A DNA stretch of 64,000 nucleotides from Pseudomonas sessilinigenes (lineage in GTDB: Bacteria; Pseudomonadota; Gammaproteobacteria; Pseudomonadales; Pseudomonadaceae): NCBI RefSeq assembly GCF_003850565.1, contig NZ_CP027706.1:2976001-3040000 (forward strand). The letters run 5' to 3'. Positions 27,391 to 36,301 of this stretch are shown here, in pieces. The notes below the pieces were generated by a model that did no database searches, was not told where the DNA came from, and saw only the letters and a program-made list of their open reading frames with translations. Both the position numbers and the translations under genes were made by a program. Every line of letters begins with the position of its first letter. The stretch's first letter is position 1.

Positions 27391-27750
27391 TCAGCCGAGG
27401 ATGCCGCGCACCTTGTCCCGCAGTTGATCGATGGAGAATGGTTTGCCGATCACCGACATGCCCGGCGGCACCTCGATGGATTCGGCATAGCCGCTGGCGA
27501 ACAGGATCGGCAGGTGCGGGCGCAGTTGGCGCGCATGCTCGGCCAGTTCGCGGCCGTTCATGCCGGGCAGGCCAACATCGGTCATCAGCAGGTCGATGGG
27601 GCGTGCCAGGTCCTGCAACAGGCCCAGGGCCGCCTCACTGCCGTCGGCTTCCTGGACCGCGAACTCCAGTTCTTCGAGGACATCGACGATCAGCATGCGC
27701 ACGATGGCATCGTCTTCGACGACTAGGATGGTTGGAACGCTGGCGGGCAT
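27391..27750 (-). CDS. Single-domain response regulator (receiver only)
   Basis: The 119-residue stand-alone receiver has acidic residues E12-D13-D14, phospho-acceptor D58 in [20 protein letters not shown], a conserved Ser in LFASGYAE and the KPF lysine. It has no output domain, so it must act by protein contact or as a phosphate shuttle. The sequence is close to the receiver at the end of the hybrid kinase at 34631-36301, so the two may share a partner. It is divergent from the CHASE3 hybrid kinase across a region with a perfect palindrome. Confidence 0.88.
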   Translation of the reverse strand: MPASVPTILVVEDDAIVRMLIVDVLEELEFAVQEADGSEAALGLLQDLARPIDLLMTDVGLPGMNGRELAEHARQLRPHLPILFASGYAESIEVPPGMSVIGKPFSIDQLRDKVRGILG

Positions 27751-27854
27751 ATAGGCACTCTCAAGGATTGAATTCGGCGGGCAGCGCAACAGGCGGCCCT
27801 GTGCATCAGTAAGTGGCGCCTGGCCACAAGTTCCCGAAGCTGTACAAAAAAAAT

Positions 27855-27868
27855 CACTTGTACAAGTG
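27855..27868. promoter_or_regulatory. Perfect 14-bp palindrome in a divergent signalling promoter
   Basis: CACTTGTACAAGTG is a perfect palindrome, and a second TGTACA core lies 18 bases to the left (27841). It sits between the divergent single-domain regulator (start 27750) and the hybrid kinase (start 28006). No DNA-binding regulator is encoded in this signalling island, so the binding protein would be encoded elsewhere. Confidence 0.45.
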
Positions 27869-28005
27869 CCGGCAAGAATAACCGCTTCTATCGTCCTACG
27901 GCAGGTCACATCGCAATGCACCGGCGTGTTGGTTATAAAAAATAGCTGCGATGGCCGAATGTGGGGCAAACTGCCCTTTTTTTCACCAACCCCAAGGTCC
28001 ACCAC

Positions 28006-31000
28006 ATGATTCGTCCGTCCTCGGTTGATGAACAGAGTTTTCGCAAGCTGCTGACACGTAACGTCAGCCTGCCCCTTGGCGTGGGCGTACTCAGTGCAGT
28101 GTTTTTCGTGGCCCTGATCACCTATCTGCTGTCGGTGATCCAGTGGGTGCAACACACCGATCGGGTGATCAACAACCTTAATGAAGCCGCACGCCTGACC
28201 ATCGACCTGGAAACCGGCATGCGCGGTTTCCTGATCACCGGCGACGAGCATTTCCTCGATCCCTATGAAGTGGCCAAGCCCCGCATCCTTACTGAATTGC
28301 GCGGCCTGCAGGAGTTGGTGGCGGACAACCCGCAGCAGGTGGACCGGCTCAAGCGCATGGAAGCCCTGCAGACCGAGTGGAACAACTATGCCCACGGCAT
28401 GATCGAGTTGCGCCGGCAGAACGGCGACTATCGCGAAGCGGTGCGGGCCGGACGCGGCAAGCGCCTGACCGATGAGGTGCGCAAGGAGTTCGACGATGCT
28501 GTGGCCTCGGAGCAGCAACTGCGCCAGGAGCGCAACGACAACGTCAGTCGTACCACGATCTTGAGCGTCACCTTGTACCTGCTGTTCGTCGTGGGCATCA
28601 GCGGCTTGCTGGCCTATGTCGGGCGCCGTGACCTGCTCGCCCTGTCGCGCAGCTACAGCGAGAACCTCGAGGCCGAGCTGCGCGGTGCCCGCAGCCTGGA
28701 GCGCCAGGCCTGGCTGCGCACCGGCCAGACCGAACTGGCCGAGCAGATGCTGGGACAACTGACCCTGAACCTGCTGGGTCGCAACATCCTGCAGTTCTGC
28801 GCCCAGTACCTGGGGACGCCGGTGGCGGCGCTGTATGTGCGCGAGGAGCATGGCGCCCTCAAGCGCGTGGCTTCCTACGGCTTCTCTCGCGAGCAGGAGG
28901 AGCAGGGTCAGTCGTTGTATGGCGACGAAGGGCTGGTGGGGCAGGCTGCGCAACACAAGCGCCTGATCCGCCTGGACGATGTGCCACAGGATTATTTCAA
29001 GGTCAGCTCCGGCCTTGGCGAGGGGGCTCCGCGCAGCGTGCTGGTGGTGCCAACCCGCGATGACGATCGAGTCAACGGGGTGATCGAGCTGGGCTTCCTG
29101 CGCGCCCTGAGCGAGCGCGATATCGAGTTGCTGGAGCTGATCGCCGGCAATATCGGTACTTCCATCGAGGCCGCGCGCTATCGCCAGCGCTTGCAGGAGG
29201 TGCTGGCCGAGACCCAGCAGCTCAACGAAGAACTGCAAGTCCAGCAGGAGGAGCTCAAGACCGCCAACGAGGAGCTGGAAGAACAGTCGCGCATTCTCAA
29301 GGAGTCCCAGGCACACCTGGAAACCCAGCAGGTGGAGCTGGAGCAGACCAACGAGCAGTTGTCGGAGCAGGCCCTGGCGCTGGCCGAGCAGCGCGACGCC
29401 ATGGACCGCAAGAACAGCGAACTCAACGAGGCGCAGATCCAGCTCGAAGAGCGTGCCGAGGAATTGCAGCGTTCGAGCAAGTACAAGTCCGAGTTCCTGG
29501 CCAATATGTCCCACGAGCTGCGCACGCCACTCAACAGCTCGCTGATCCTGGCCAAGTTGCTGGCCGAGAACCCCCAGGAAAACCTCAGCGACGAACAGGT
29601 CAAGTTCGCCGAGTCGATCTATTCCGCCGGCAACGACCTGCTGAACCTGATCAACGACATCCTGGATATTTCCAAGGTCGAGGCCGGCAAGCTCGAAGTC
29701 CGTCCGGAGAACACCAGCGTCTCGCGCCTGGTGGATGGGCTGCGCAGCCTGTTCCAGCCGCTGACGGCGGACAAGGGCCTGGAATTCAAGGTGGAGCTGC
29801 AACCAGGCGCACCGCAGACGCTGTTCACCGATCGCCAGCGGGTCGAGCAGGTGCTCAAGAACCTGCTGTCCAATGCGGTCAAGTTCACCGAGCAGGGACA
29901 GGTTGGCCTGGTGGTGTCGGCTCATCCAGGTTCGGGCATCGCTTTTGCGGTGCAGGATTCCGGGATCGGTATCGCCCAGGACCAGCATGAAAGCATCTTC
30001 GAGGCGTTCCACCAGGCTGATGGCACCACCAACCGGCGCTATGGCGGCACTGGCCTGGGGCTGTCCATTTCCCGGGACCTGGCCAACCTGATGGGGGGCA
30101 CGATCAGCGTCAGCAGCGAACCGGGCCGGGGCAGTGTCTTTACCCTGGTACTGCCGGAGCGATACAGCGATGCCTTGTCTGCCGCGTCGACCGTCCTCGC
30201 GCCGGTGGCGCCTGCGGTACTGCCCCAGCCGTCCAACCCGGTGGTTGCCGAGGCTGCGATGGCGGTGGTGGAGATCCCTCGTTTCGCCGACGATCGGGAC
30301 AAGGCGCCCTTCAAGAGCCGTTGCATCCTGGTGGTGGAGGACGAAGCCAACTTTGCGCATATCCTCTTCGACCTGGCCCATGAGCTGGGTTATCACTGCC
30401 TGGTGGCCCATGGCGCCGACGAAGGTTTCAGCCTGGCGACCCAGTTCGTTCCCGATGCAATCCTCCTGGACATGCGCTTGCCCGATCACTCCGGCCTGAC
30501 GGTGTTGCAACGGCTCAAGGAGCACCCGCAGACCCGGCATATCCCGGTGCATGTGATCTCGGTGGAAGACCGGGTCGAGGCGGCGATGCACATGGGCGCC
30601 GTGGGCTATGCGGTCAAGCCCACGACCCGCGAGGAGCTCAAGGACGTCTTCGCCCGCCTGGAGGCCAAGTTGACGCAGAAGGTCAAGCGCGTGCTGCTGG
30701 TGGAGGACGACGACCTGCAGCGCGACAGCATCGCCCGGCTGATCGGCGACGATGACATCGAGATCACCGCCGTGGGCCTGGCCCAGGATGCCCTGGAGCT
30801 GCTGCGCAAGAATGTCTACGACTGCATGGTCATCGACCTCAAGCTGCCGGACATGCTGGGCAACGACCTGCTCAAGCGCATGTCCACCGAAGACATCTGC
30901 TCGTTTCCACCGGTGATCGTCTACACCGGGCGCAACCTGACCCGCGACGAGGAGGCCGAGCTGCGCAAGTATTCGCGCTCGATCATCATCAAGGGCGCCC

Positions 31001-31500
31001 GTTCGCCAGAGCGCCTGCTGGATGAAGTGACGCTTTTTCTGCACAAAGTCGAATCCCAGTTGTCCCATGAGCGGCAGAAGATGCTCAAGACCGCCCGCAG
31101 CCGCGACAAGGTCTTCGAGGGACGCAAGGTCCTCCTGGTGGATGACGATGTGCGTAATATCTTCGCCTTGACCAGCGCTCTGGAACACAAGGGCGCCGTG
31201 GTGGTGATCGGGCGTAACGGCCTGGAAGCCATTGCCAGACTCAACGAAGTCGAGGATATCGATTTGGTGCTGATGGACGTGATGATGCCGGAGATGGACG
31301 GTTTCGAAGCCACGGCGCAGATCCGCAAGGATCCGCGCTGGCGCAAGCTGCCGATCATCGCGGTGACGGCCAAGGCCATGAAGGACGACCAGGAGCGCTG
31401 CCTGCAGGCCGGCGCCAACGACTACCTGGCCAAGCCCATCGATCTCGACCGGTTGTTCTCACTTATCCGCGTGTGGCTACCCAAGATGGAAAGAATTTAG
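28006..31500 (+). CDS. Hybrid sensor kinase: CHASE3-GAF-coiled coil-HisKA-HATPase-three receivers
   Basis: The 1164-residue protein has two membrane helices (about 25-48 and 183-205) around a CHASE3-like helical sensor (with ETGMRGFLITGDEHFLDPY). A GAF domain (about 235-395) and a long Gln/Glu-rich coiled coil (395-490) follow. HisKA has H503 in MSHELRTPLN, and the HATPase carries DSGIGIAQDQ and GTGLGLSISRDLANLMGG. Three C-terminal receivers have acceptors in LLDMRLPDHSG, VIDLKLPDMLG and LMDVMMPEMDG. The ATG at 28006 has AAGG eight bases upstream. Its stop overlaps the GTG of the CheR gene. The layout recalls multi-receiver stress or surface-sensing kinases; the signal is unknown. Confidence 0.9.
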   Translation: MIRPSSVDEQSFRKLLTRNVSLPLGVGVLSAVFFVALITYLLSVIQWVQHTDRVINNLNEAARLTIDLETGMRGFLITGDEHFLDPYEVAKPRILTELRGLQELVADNPQQVDRLKRMEALQTEWNNYAHGMIELRRQNGDYREAVRAGRGKRLTDEVRKEFDDAVASEQQLRQERNDNVSRTTILSVTLYLLFVVGISGLLAYVGRRDLLALSRSYSENLEAELRGARSLERQAWLRTGQTELAEQMLGQLTLNLLGRNILQFCAQYLGTPVAALYVREEHGALKRVASYGFSREQEEQGQSLYGDEGLVGQAAQHKRLIRLDDVPQDYFKVSSGLGEGAPRSVLVVPTRDDDRVNGVIELGFLRALSERDIELLELIAGNIGTSIEAARYRQRLQEVLAETQQLNEELQVQQEELKTANEELEEQSRILKESQAHLETQQVELEQTNEQLSEQALALAEQRDAMDRKNSELNEAQIQLEERAEELQRSSKYKSEFLANMSHELRTPLNSSLILAKLLAENPQENLSDEQVKFAESIYSAGNDLLNLINDILDISKVEAGKLEVRPENTSVSRLVDGLRSLFQPLTADKGLEFKVELQPGAPQTLFTDRQRVEQVLKNLLSNAVKFTEQGQVGLVVSAHPGSGIAFAVQDSGIGIAQDQHESIFEAFHQADGTTNRRYGGTGLGLSISRDLANLMGGTISVSSEPGRGSVFTLVLPERYSDALSAASTVLAPVAPAVLPQPSNPVVAEAAMAVVEIPRFADDRDKAPFKSRCILVVEDEANFAHILFDLAHELGYHCLVAHGADEGFSLATQFVPDAILLDMRLPDHSGLTVLQRLKEHPQTRHIPVHVISVEDRVEAAMHMGAVGYAVKPTTREELKDVFARLEAKLTQKVKRVLLVEDDDLQRDSIARLIGDDDIEITAVGLAQDALELLRKNVYDCMVIDLKLPDMLGNDLLKRMSTEDICSFPPVIVYTGRNLTRDEEAELRKYSRSIIIKGARSPERLLDEVTLFLHKVESQLSHERQKMLKTARSRDKVFEGRKVLLVDDDVRNIFALTSALEHKGAVVVIGRNGLEAIARLNEVEDIDLVLMDVMMPEMDGFEATAQIRKDPRWRKLPIIAVTAKAMKDDQERCLQAGANDYLAKPIDLDRLFSLIRVWLPKMERI

Positions 31501-32315
31501 TGGAGCGCAATACCGAGATCGAACTGCGTTTGTTGATCGAAGCTATCTACCTTAAATACAGCTACGACTTTCGCGATTACTCCGGCGCTTCGATCAAGCG
31601 CCGGGTCAACCACGCCTTGCGCCAGTTCGAATGCAAGACCATCTCGGCCTTGCAGGAACGGGTGCTGCACGACCCGACCGCGTTCATGCAGCTGTTGCAG
31701 TTCCTGACCATTCCGGTCAGCGAGATGTTTCGCGACCCTTCGCACTTCCTGGCGATCCGCCAGGAAGTGGTGCCGTTGCTCAAGACCTATCCGTCGCTGA
31801 AGATCTGGATCGCCGGGTGCAGCACGGGTGAAGAGGTCTATTCCATGGCCATCCTGCTGCGCGAGGAAGGCTTGCTGGAGCGGACCATCATCTATGCCAC
31901 GGACATCAACCCCAACTCCCTGGAAAAGGCCAAGCAGGGCATCTTCTCCCTGGAGAACGTGCGGGCCTATACCCACAACTACCAGAGGGCGGGTGGCAAG
32001 CGCTCCTTTGCCGACTACTACACCGCGGCCTATGACTATGCGATCTTCGACAAGAGCCTGCGCGAAAGCGTGACCTTTGCCGACCACAGCCTGGCCACCG
32101 ACAGCGTATTTTCTGAGACGCAGTTGATCTCATGCCGTAACGTATTGATTTATTTCAATAAAAAGTTGCAGGATCGAGCCTTTGGCCTGTTCCATGAATC
32201 GCTCTGCCATCGTGGGTTCCTGGTGCTGGGTAGCAAGGAAACCCTGGACTTCTCCGCCTACGGCAAGCACTTCGAGCCCCTGGTCAAACAAGAACGGATC
32301 TATCGCAAGCTATGA
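31500..32315 (+). CDS. CheR-type protein-glutamate methyltransferase
   Basis: The 271-residue protein has a CheR N-terminal helical domain and a SAM-binding domain with IWIAGCSTGEEVYSMAILLR, IYATDINPNSLEKAKQGIF and ISCRNVLIYFNKKLQ. I chose the GTG at 31500, which overlaps the upstream TAG stop (TAGTG) and has a GGA about ten bases before; a GTG at 31473 is also in frame. CheR methylates glutamates of chemoreceptors with SAM, but no chemoreceptor is encoded here. The CheB gene overlaps its end (ATGA), so equal synthesis is likely. Confidence 0.88.
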   Translation: MERNTEIELRLLIEAIYLKYSYDFRDYSGASIKRRVNHALRQFECKTISALQERVLHDPTAFMQLLQFLTIPVSEMFRDPSHFLAIRQEVVPLLKTYPSLKIWIAGCSTGEEVYSMAILLREEGLLERTIIYATDINPNSLEKAKQGIFSLENVRAYTHNYQRAGGKRSFADYYTAAYDYAIFDKSLRESVTFADHSLATDSVFSETQLISCRNVLIYFNKKLQDRAFGLFHESLCHRGFLVLGSKETLDFSAYGKHFEPLVKQERIYRKL

Positions 32316-32917
32316 CGCAGGATATTCTCAGCCCTGGCGCGCTACCGCCGATCGAGGCCATCGTGGTGGGCGCCTCCGCCGGTGGCGTCGAAGCCTTGCT
32401 GGGCCTGTTCAGCGGGTTCGGCCGGGGTTTCCGACTGCCGTTGATCGTCGTCCTGCACCTGCCCGATGAACGCCGCAGCCAACTGGCGGAGGTCTTCGAC
32501 CGGCGCCTGGCGCTGAGGGTCAAGGAGGCCGATGACAAGGAGCAGATCCTGCCCGGCACCTTGTATTTCGCCGCCCCCGGTTATCACCTGTCGGTGGAGC
32601 AGGACCACAGCCTGTCCCTGAGCCAGGAGGAGCGGGTCCATCATTCGCGGCCGGCCATCGACGTCTTGTTCGAATCTGCCGCCGACGCCTATGGCCCGCG
32701 CCTGGCTGCGGTGCTGTTGACCGGGGCCAACCAGGACGGCGCTCGCGGCTTGGCCGAGGTCAAGCGCCAGGGCGGCCTGACCATCGTCCAGGACCCCAGC
32801 GAGGCCCATGTATCGACCATGCCGGATGCGGCCCTGGCCCTGCACCAACCGGACTACATCCTCCCTTTGCACGGCATCAGCCGTCTGCTCGCCGAGCTGG
32901 AACGAAGCGCATGTTGA
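32312..32917 (+). CDS. CheB-type methylesterase without receiver domain
   Basis: The 201-residue protein is the CheB catalytic domain alone. The catalytic triad can be seen as S22 (VVGASAGGVE), H49 (VVLHLP) and D142 (LLTGANQDGARG). Classical CheB has an N-terminal receiver that gates the esterase; here it is absent, and the separate receiver proteins nearby may regulate it in trans. It would demethylate or deamidate glutamyl side chains of a partner. It overlaps CheR by four bases and the next kinase by seven, so all three are coupled. Confidence 0.88.
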   Translation: MTQDILSPGALPPIEAIVVGASAGGVEALLGLFSGFGRGFRLPLIVVLHLPDERRSQLAEVFDRRLALRVKEADDKEQILPGTLYFAAPGYHLSVEQDHSLSLSQEERVHHSRPAIDVLFESAADAYGPRLAAVLLTGANQDGARGLAEVKRQGGLTIVQDPSEAHVSTMPDAALALHQPDYILPLHGISRLLAELERSAC

Positions 32918-34119
32918 GTAATGTCCAAGCCAAGCTGCTGATCGTCGATGACCTGCCGGAGAATCTGCTGGCCCTCGAAGCCCTGATCAAGCGCGAGGAT
33001 CGCCTGGTATACAAGGCCTTGTCGGCCGACGAAGCCCTGTCGCTGTTGCTCCAGCATGAGTTCGCCATGGCCATCCTCGATGTGCAGATGCCTGGCATGA
33101 ACGGTTTTGAGCTGGCGGAACTGATGCGGGGCACGGAAAAGACCAAGAACATTCCCATCGTGTTCGTCAGCGCTGCCGGGCGCGAACTCAACTACGCCTT
33201 CAAGGGCTACGAGAGCGGGGCCGTGGACTTCTTGCACAAGCCCCTGGATATCCATGCGGTCAAGAGCAAGGTCAACGTCTTCGTCGACCTGTACCGCCAG
33301 AGCAAGGCCATGAAGCAGCAGGTCGAGGCCCTGGAGCGCAGTCGTCGTGAGCAGGAGGCGCTGCTCAAGAAGCTGCAGGCCACCCAGAACGAACTGGAGC
33401 AGGCGGTGCGCATGCGTGACGATTTCATGTCGATCGTCGCCCATGAGGTACGCACGCCCCTCAATGGCCTGATCCTGGAAACCCAGCTGCGCAAGATGCA
33501 CCTGGCCCGGGAGAATGCCGCAGCCTTCAGCCTGGACAAGATGCACGCGATGGTCGACCGCGATGAGCGCCAGATCAAGAGCCTGATCAGATTGATCGAA
33601 GACATGCTCGATATCTCGCGCATTCGTACCGGCAAACTGTCGATCCGCCCGTCGCGCTTCGATCTGGTGCAGTTGGTACGCGGCCTGGTGGAGAATTTCG
33701 CCCCCCAGGTCGAAGCCGCGCAATCATCCCTGAGCCTGCATGCCGAGCAAGCGGTGGAGGGCAACTGGGATGAGTTTCGCATCGAGCAAGTGGTTTCCAA
33801 CCTGCTGACCAACGCCTTGCGCTACGGCGCCAAGAGCCCTATCGAGGTACGGGTCTACACCACCTGCGGTGAAGCCCGGGTCGAGGTGCGTGACCACGGT
33901 ATCGGCATCAGCGAAGACAACCAGAAGCGCATTTTCCAGCAATTCGAGCGGGTCAGCGCCAACCATGTGGTTTCGGGCCTGGGGCTGGGGCTGTTCATTT
34001 CCGAGCAGATCGTCACGGCCCACGGTGGCTCCATCGGCGTCGAGAGCCGCATTGGCGAAGGGGCGCTGTTTCGCGTCTGCCTGCCTCTGGCGGACATCGA
34101 CCTACCGGCCAGCGCTTAA
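32911..34119 (+). CDS. Hybrid kinase: receiver-coiled coil-HisKA-HATPase
   Basis: This soluble 402-residue kinase begins with a receiver (8-125; LIVDDLPENLLALEA, acceptor Asp in AILDVQMPGMNG). A coiled coil (128-165) and HisKA with H178 (SIVAHEVRTPLNGL) follow, then an HATPase with NLLTNALRYGAKSP, DHGIGISEDN and GLGLGLFISEQI. The receiver-first order suggests its kinase is switched by phosphorylation from another kinase, probably the CHASE3 hybrid. It overlaps CheB by seven bases. Confidence 0.9.
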   Translation: MLSNVQAKLLIVDDLPENLLALEALIKREDRLVYKALSADEALSLLLQHEFAMAILDVQMPGMNGFELAELMRGTEKTKNIPIVFVSAAGRELNYAFKGYESGAVDFLHKPLDIHAVKSKVNVFVDLYRQSKAMKQQVEALERSRREQEALLKKLQATQNELEQAVRMRDDFMSIVAHEVRTPLNGLILETQLRKMHLARENAAAFSLDKMHAMVDRDERQIKSLIRLIEDMLDISRIRTGKLSIRPSRFDLVQLVRGLVENFAPQVEAAQSSLSLHAEQAVEGNWDEFRIEQVVSNLLTNALRYGAKSPIEVRVYTTCGEARVEVRDHGIGISEDNQKRIFQQFERVSANHVVSGLGLGLFISEQIVTAHGGSIGVESRIGEGALFRVCLPLADIDLPASA

Positions 34120-34175
34120 AACTTCATCCGCACGCAACCTCTGCGTGGCCCGATGGTCGTACAGTGGCTGCCGGG

Positions 34176-34202
34176 GTTTGCCGGCACGGTGGTCCGGCAA
34201 AC
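34176..34202. repeat. 9-bp inverted repeat upstream of a stand-alone receiver
   Basis: GTTTGCCGG (34176-34184) and CCGGCAAAC (34194-34202) are exact inverse complements with a 9-base loop. The repeat lies between the hybrid-kinase stop (34119) and the receiver start (34245). Without a T run it may be an attenuating or mRNA-processing hairpin rather than a full terminator. Confidence 0.45.
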
Positions 34203-34244
34203 TTCGACAGCCTCAAGCAGCAATTGACCGAACAAAGGTTTTCC

Positions 34245-34622
34245 ATGAGTGAAGATGCACAAGACGTCGTACTGATCGTCGAAGATGAACCGGTGATCCT
34301 GATGCTGCTGGCCGACTACCTGTCGGGCCTGGGCTATCGGGTATTGCAGGCGGAGAACGGCGAGCAGGCGTTCGAGATCCTGGCCAGCAAGCCGAACCTG
34401 GACCTGATGATCACCGACTACCGGCTGCCAGGTGGCATCACCGGGGTGATGATCGCCGAGCCGGCAGTGAAACTGCGCCCGGACCTCAAGGTGATTTTCA
34501 TCAGCGGCTATCCCAACGAGATCCTCGAATGCAACAGCCCCATCACCCGCAAGGCGCCGATCCTGGCCAAGCCTTTCGACCTCAACAGCCTGCATCAACA
34601 GATCCAGCAACTGTTGGCCTGA
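34245..34622 (+). CDS. Single-domain response regulator
   Basis: The 125-residue receiver has E13-D14, phospho-acceptor D58 in LMITDYRLPGG, a Ser in IFISGYPNE and K in LAKPFD. The ATG at 34245 follows AAAGG. It has no output domain. It probably receives phosphate from one of the adjacent hybrid kinases. Its stop lies eight bases from the stop of the convergent kinase gene. Confidence 0.88.
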   Translation: MSEDAQDVVLIVEDEPVILMLLADYLSGLGYRVLQAENGEQAFEILASKPNLDLMITDYRLPGGITGVMIAEPAVKLRPDLKVIFISGYPNEILECNSPITRKAPILAKPFDLNSLHQQIQQLLA

Positions 34623-34630
34623 GCCGGGAT

Positions 34631-36301
34631 TCAGTCGCGTAGCATTTCCTGGACCTTGGCGATCAACAGATCGAAGGTGAAGGGCTTGGTGATCAACTGC
34701 ATGCCCGGGTCGAGGAAGCCGCCACGGGCCGCCGCATGCTCGGCATAACCGGTGATGAACAGGACTTTCAATTGCGGACGGACCTGCCGTCCGATCTCCG
34801 CCAGCTGCCGGCCATTCATGCCGGGCAGGCCGACGTCACTGATCAACAGGTCGATGCGCTGCCCGGAGTCGAGGACCGGCATGGCGCTGCGGGCATCGCC
34901 AGCCTCGATAAAGCGGTAGCCCAGCTCGCCCAGTACCGTACTGACCAAGGCTCGCACCGCAGGATCGTCCTCGACGATCAGTACCGTCTCGCCGTCGTGC
35001 GCACTAGGCGCCAGCAAGGCTTCGGGGTGCAGGTCCTGGGCCGGCTGGCCGCTGAAGCGCGGCAGGTAGAGGCTGACTTCGGTGCCTCGCCCAATGGTGC
35101 TGTCCAACGTCACATGGCCATGGGACTGCTTGCTGAACCCATAGATCATCGACAGGCCCAGGCCTGTGCCCTGGCCGATGGGCTTGGTGGTGAAAAAAGG
35201 GTCGAACACCCGGTTGATGATGGCCTCGGGCATGCCGCAGCCGTTATCGCTGACCCGCAACACTACGTAGTCGCCAGGCTCGAGGTTGTCGTGGGCTTGG
35301 ACAAAGTCCTCGTCCAGCCTGCAGTTGAGGGTTTCCACCAGCAAGCGACCACCGTTGGGCATGGCATCCCGGGCATTGAGCGCCAGGTTCAGCAGGGCGC
35401 TTTCCAATTGGTTGGGGTCGGCCTCGGCTACCCAGGGCTGTTCGCACAGTCGCAGTTGCAGTTCGATGCTTTCGCTGAGGCTGCCCTGCAGCAACTGTGC
35501 CATGGAACTCACCAGGGCGTTCATTTCCACGGGCTTGCTGTCCAGCGACTGGCGTCGGGAGAAGGCCAGCAGGCGATGGGTCAGGCCCGCCGCGCGATTG
35601 GCCGAGGTCACCCCAAGATCGATCAGGCTGTCCAGGTCCTCGGTGCGTCCCCGGGCCAGGCGCCGGCGCAATAACTCCAGGCTGCCGATGATGCCGGTCA
35701 GCATGTTGTTGAAGTCATGGGCAATGCCGCCGGTGAGCTGGCCGACGGCTTCCATCTTCTGCGACTGGCGCAAGGCTTCCTCGTTGTGCCGCAGCTGTGC
35801 AGTGCGTTCCTCCACCTGCTGCTCCAGGGTCTCCAGGGTGCGTTGCAGGCGCAGTTCACTCTGGCTCAAATCGACCAGCCGGTCCCGGGCTTCGTATTGC
35901 CGGCGTCGGCCGCGCAAGGCGGCCTTGGCCAGGCTGATCAGGGTGGCCGGATGAAAGGGCCGTTCGAGAAAGCTGACATTGCCCAGGGGCGCGCCAAAGC
36001 TTGCCGCCGGGTTCTGTTCCGGCCCGCCATGATGGGTCAGCAGGATGATCGGCAGGTCCGACCAGGCCGGTTGCTGCTCCAGGTACTGCAGCAAGGGCGT
36101 GAGGTCCCCCCCGCGCAAGGCTTCGACAGCGATGATCAGCAAGCCGGCGCCGTGCTCCAGTTCCTGGCACAGGGCGCCGAGGTTTGCGGTGGCCAGGCTG
36201 CTGAGGCCGGCTTCATGCAGCATCATCTGGGCCAGTTGGCTATCACGGCCCAGGGGCGTGAGCACCAGGGCCCGCTCGGAAAACTCCGGGCTATGGATCA
36301 T
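34631..36301 (-). CDS. Hybrid histidine kinase with degenerate N-terminal receiver
   Basis: The 556-residue protein has an N-terminal receiver-like domain (about 10-130) in which the phospho-aspartate strand reads [14 protein letters not shown], with no Asp at the acceptor position, so it is a pseudo-receiver. A coiled coil (140-180), HisKA of the [11 protein letters not shown] type (H195), an HATPase ([24 protein letters not shown]) and a C-terminal receiver (about 435-550; [20 protein letters not shown]) follow. Its start overlaps the KaiC-like stop (ATGA), so the two proteins are made together. Pseudo-receivers also occur in KaiA and CikA of the cyanobacterial clock; the resemblance here is only architectural. 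Confidence 0.88.
   Translation of the reverse strand: MIHSPEFSERALVLTPLGRDSQLAQMMLHEAGLSSLATANLGALCQELEHGAGLLIIAVEALRGGDLTPLLQYLEQQPAWSDLPIILLTHHGGPEQNPAASFGAPLGNVSFLERPFHPATLISLAKAALRGRRRQYEARDRLVDLSQSELRLQRTLETLEQQVEERTAQLRHNEEALRQSQKMEAVGQLTGGIAHDFNNMLTGIIGSLELLRRRLARGRTEDLDSLIDLGVTSANRAAGLTHRLLAFSRRQSLDSKPVEMNALVSSMAQLLQGSLSESIELQLRLCEQPWVAEADPNQLESALLNLALNARDAMPNGGRLLVETLNCRLDEDFVQAHDNLEPGDYVVLRVSDNGCGMPEAIINRVFDPFFTTKPIGQGTGLGLSMIYGFSKQSHGHVTLDSTIGRGTEVSLYLPRFSGQPAQDLHPEALLAPSAHDGETVLIVEDDPAVRALVSTVLGELGYRFIEAGDARSAMPVLDSGQRIDLLISDVGLPGMNGRQLAEIGRQVRPQLKVLFITGYAEHAAARGGFLDPGMQLITKPFTFDLLIAKVQEMLRD

Noticed and set aside
27391..31188. Very long minus-strand open frame (about 1265 codons) opposite the CHASE3 hybrid kinase
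   Set aside because: It is the antisense shadow of a high-G+C gene. Only its last 119 codons (27391-27750) encode a recognisable protein, the stand-alone receiver; the rest is low-complexity Gln/His/Leu-rich translation.
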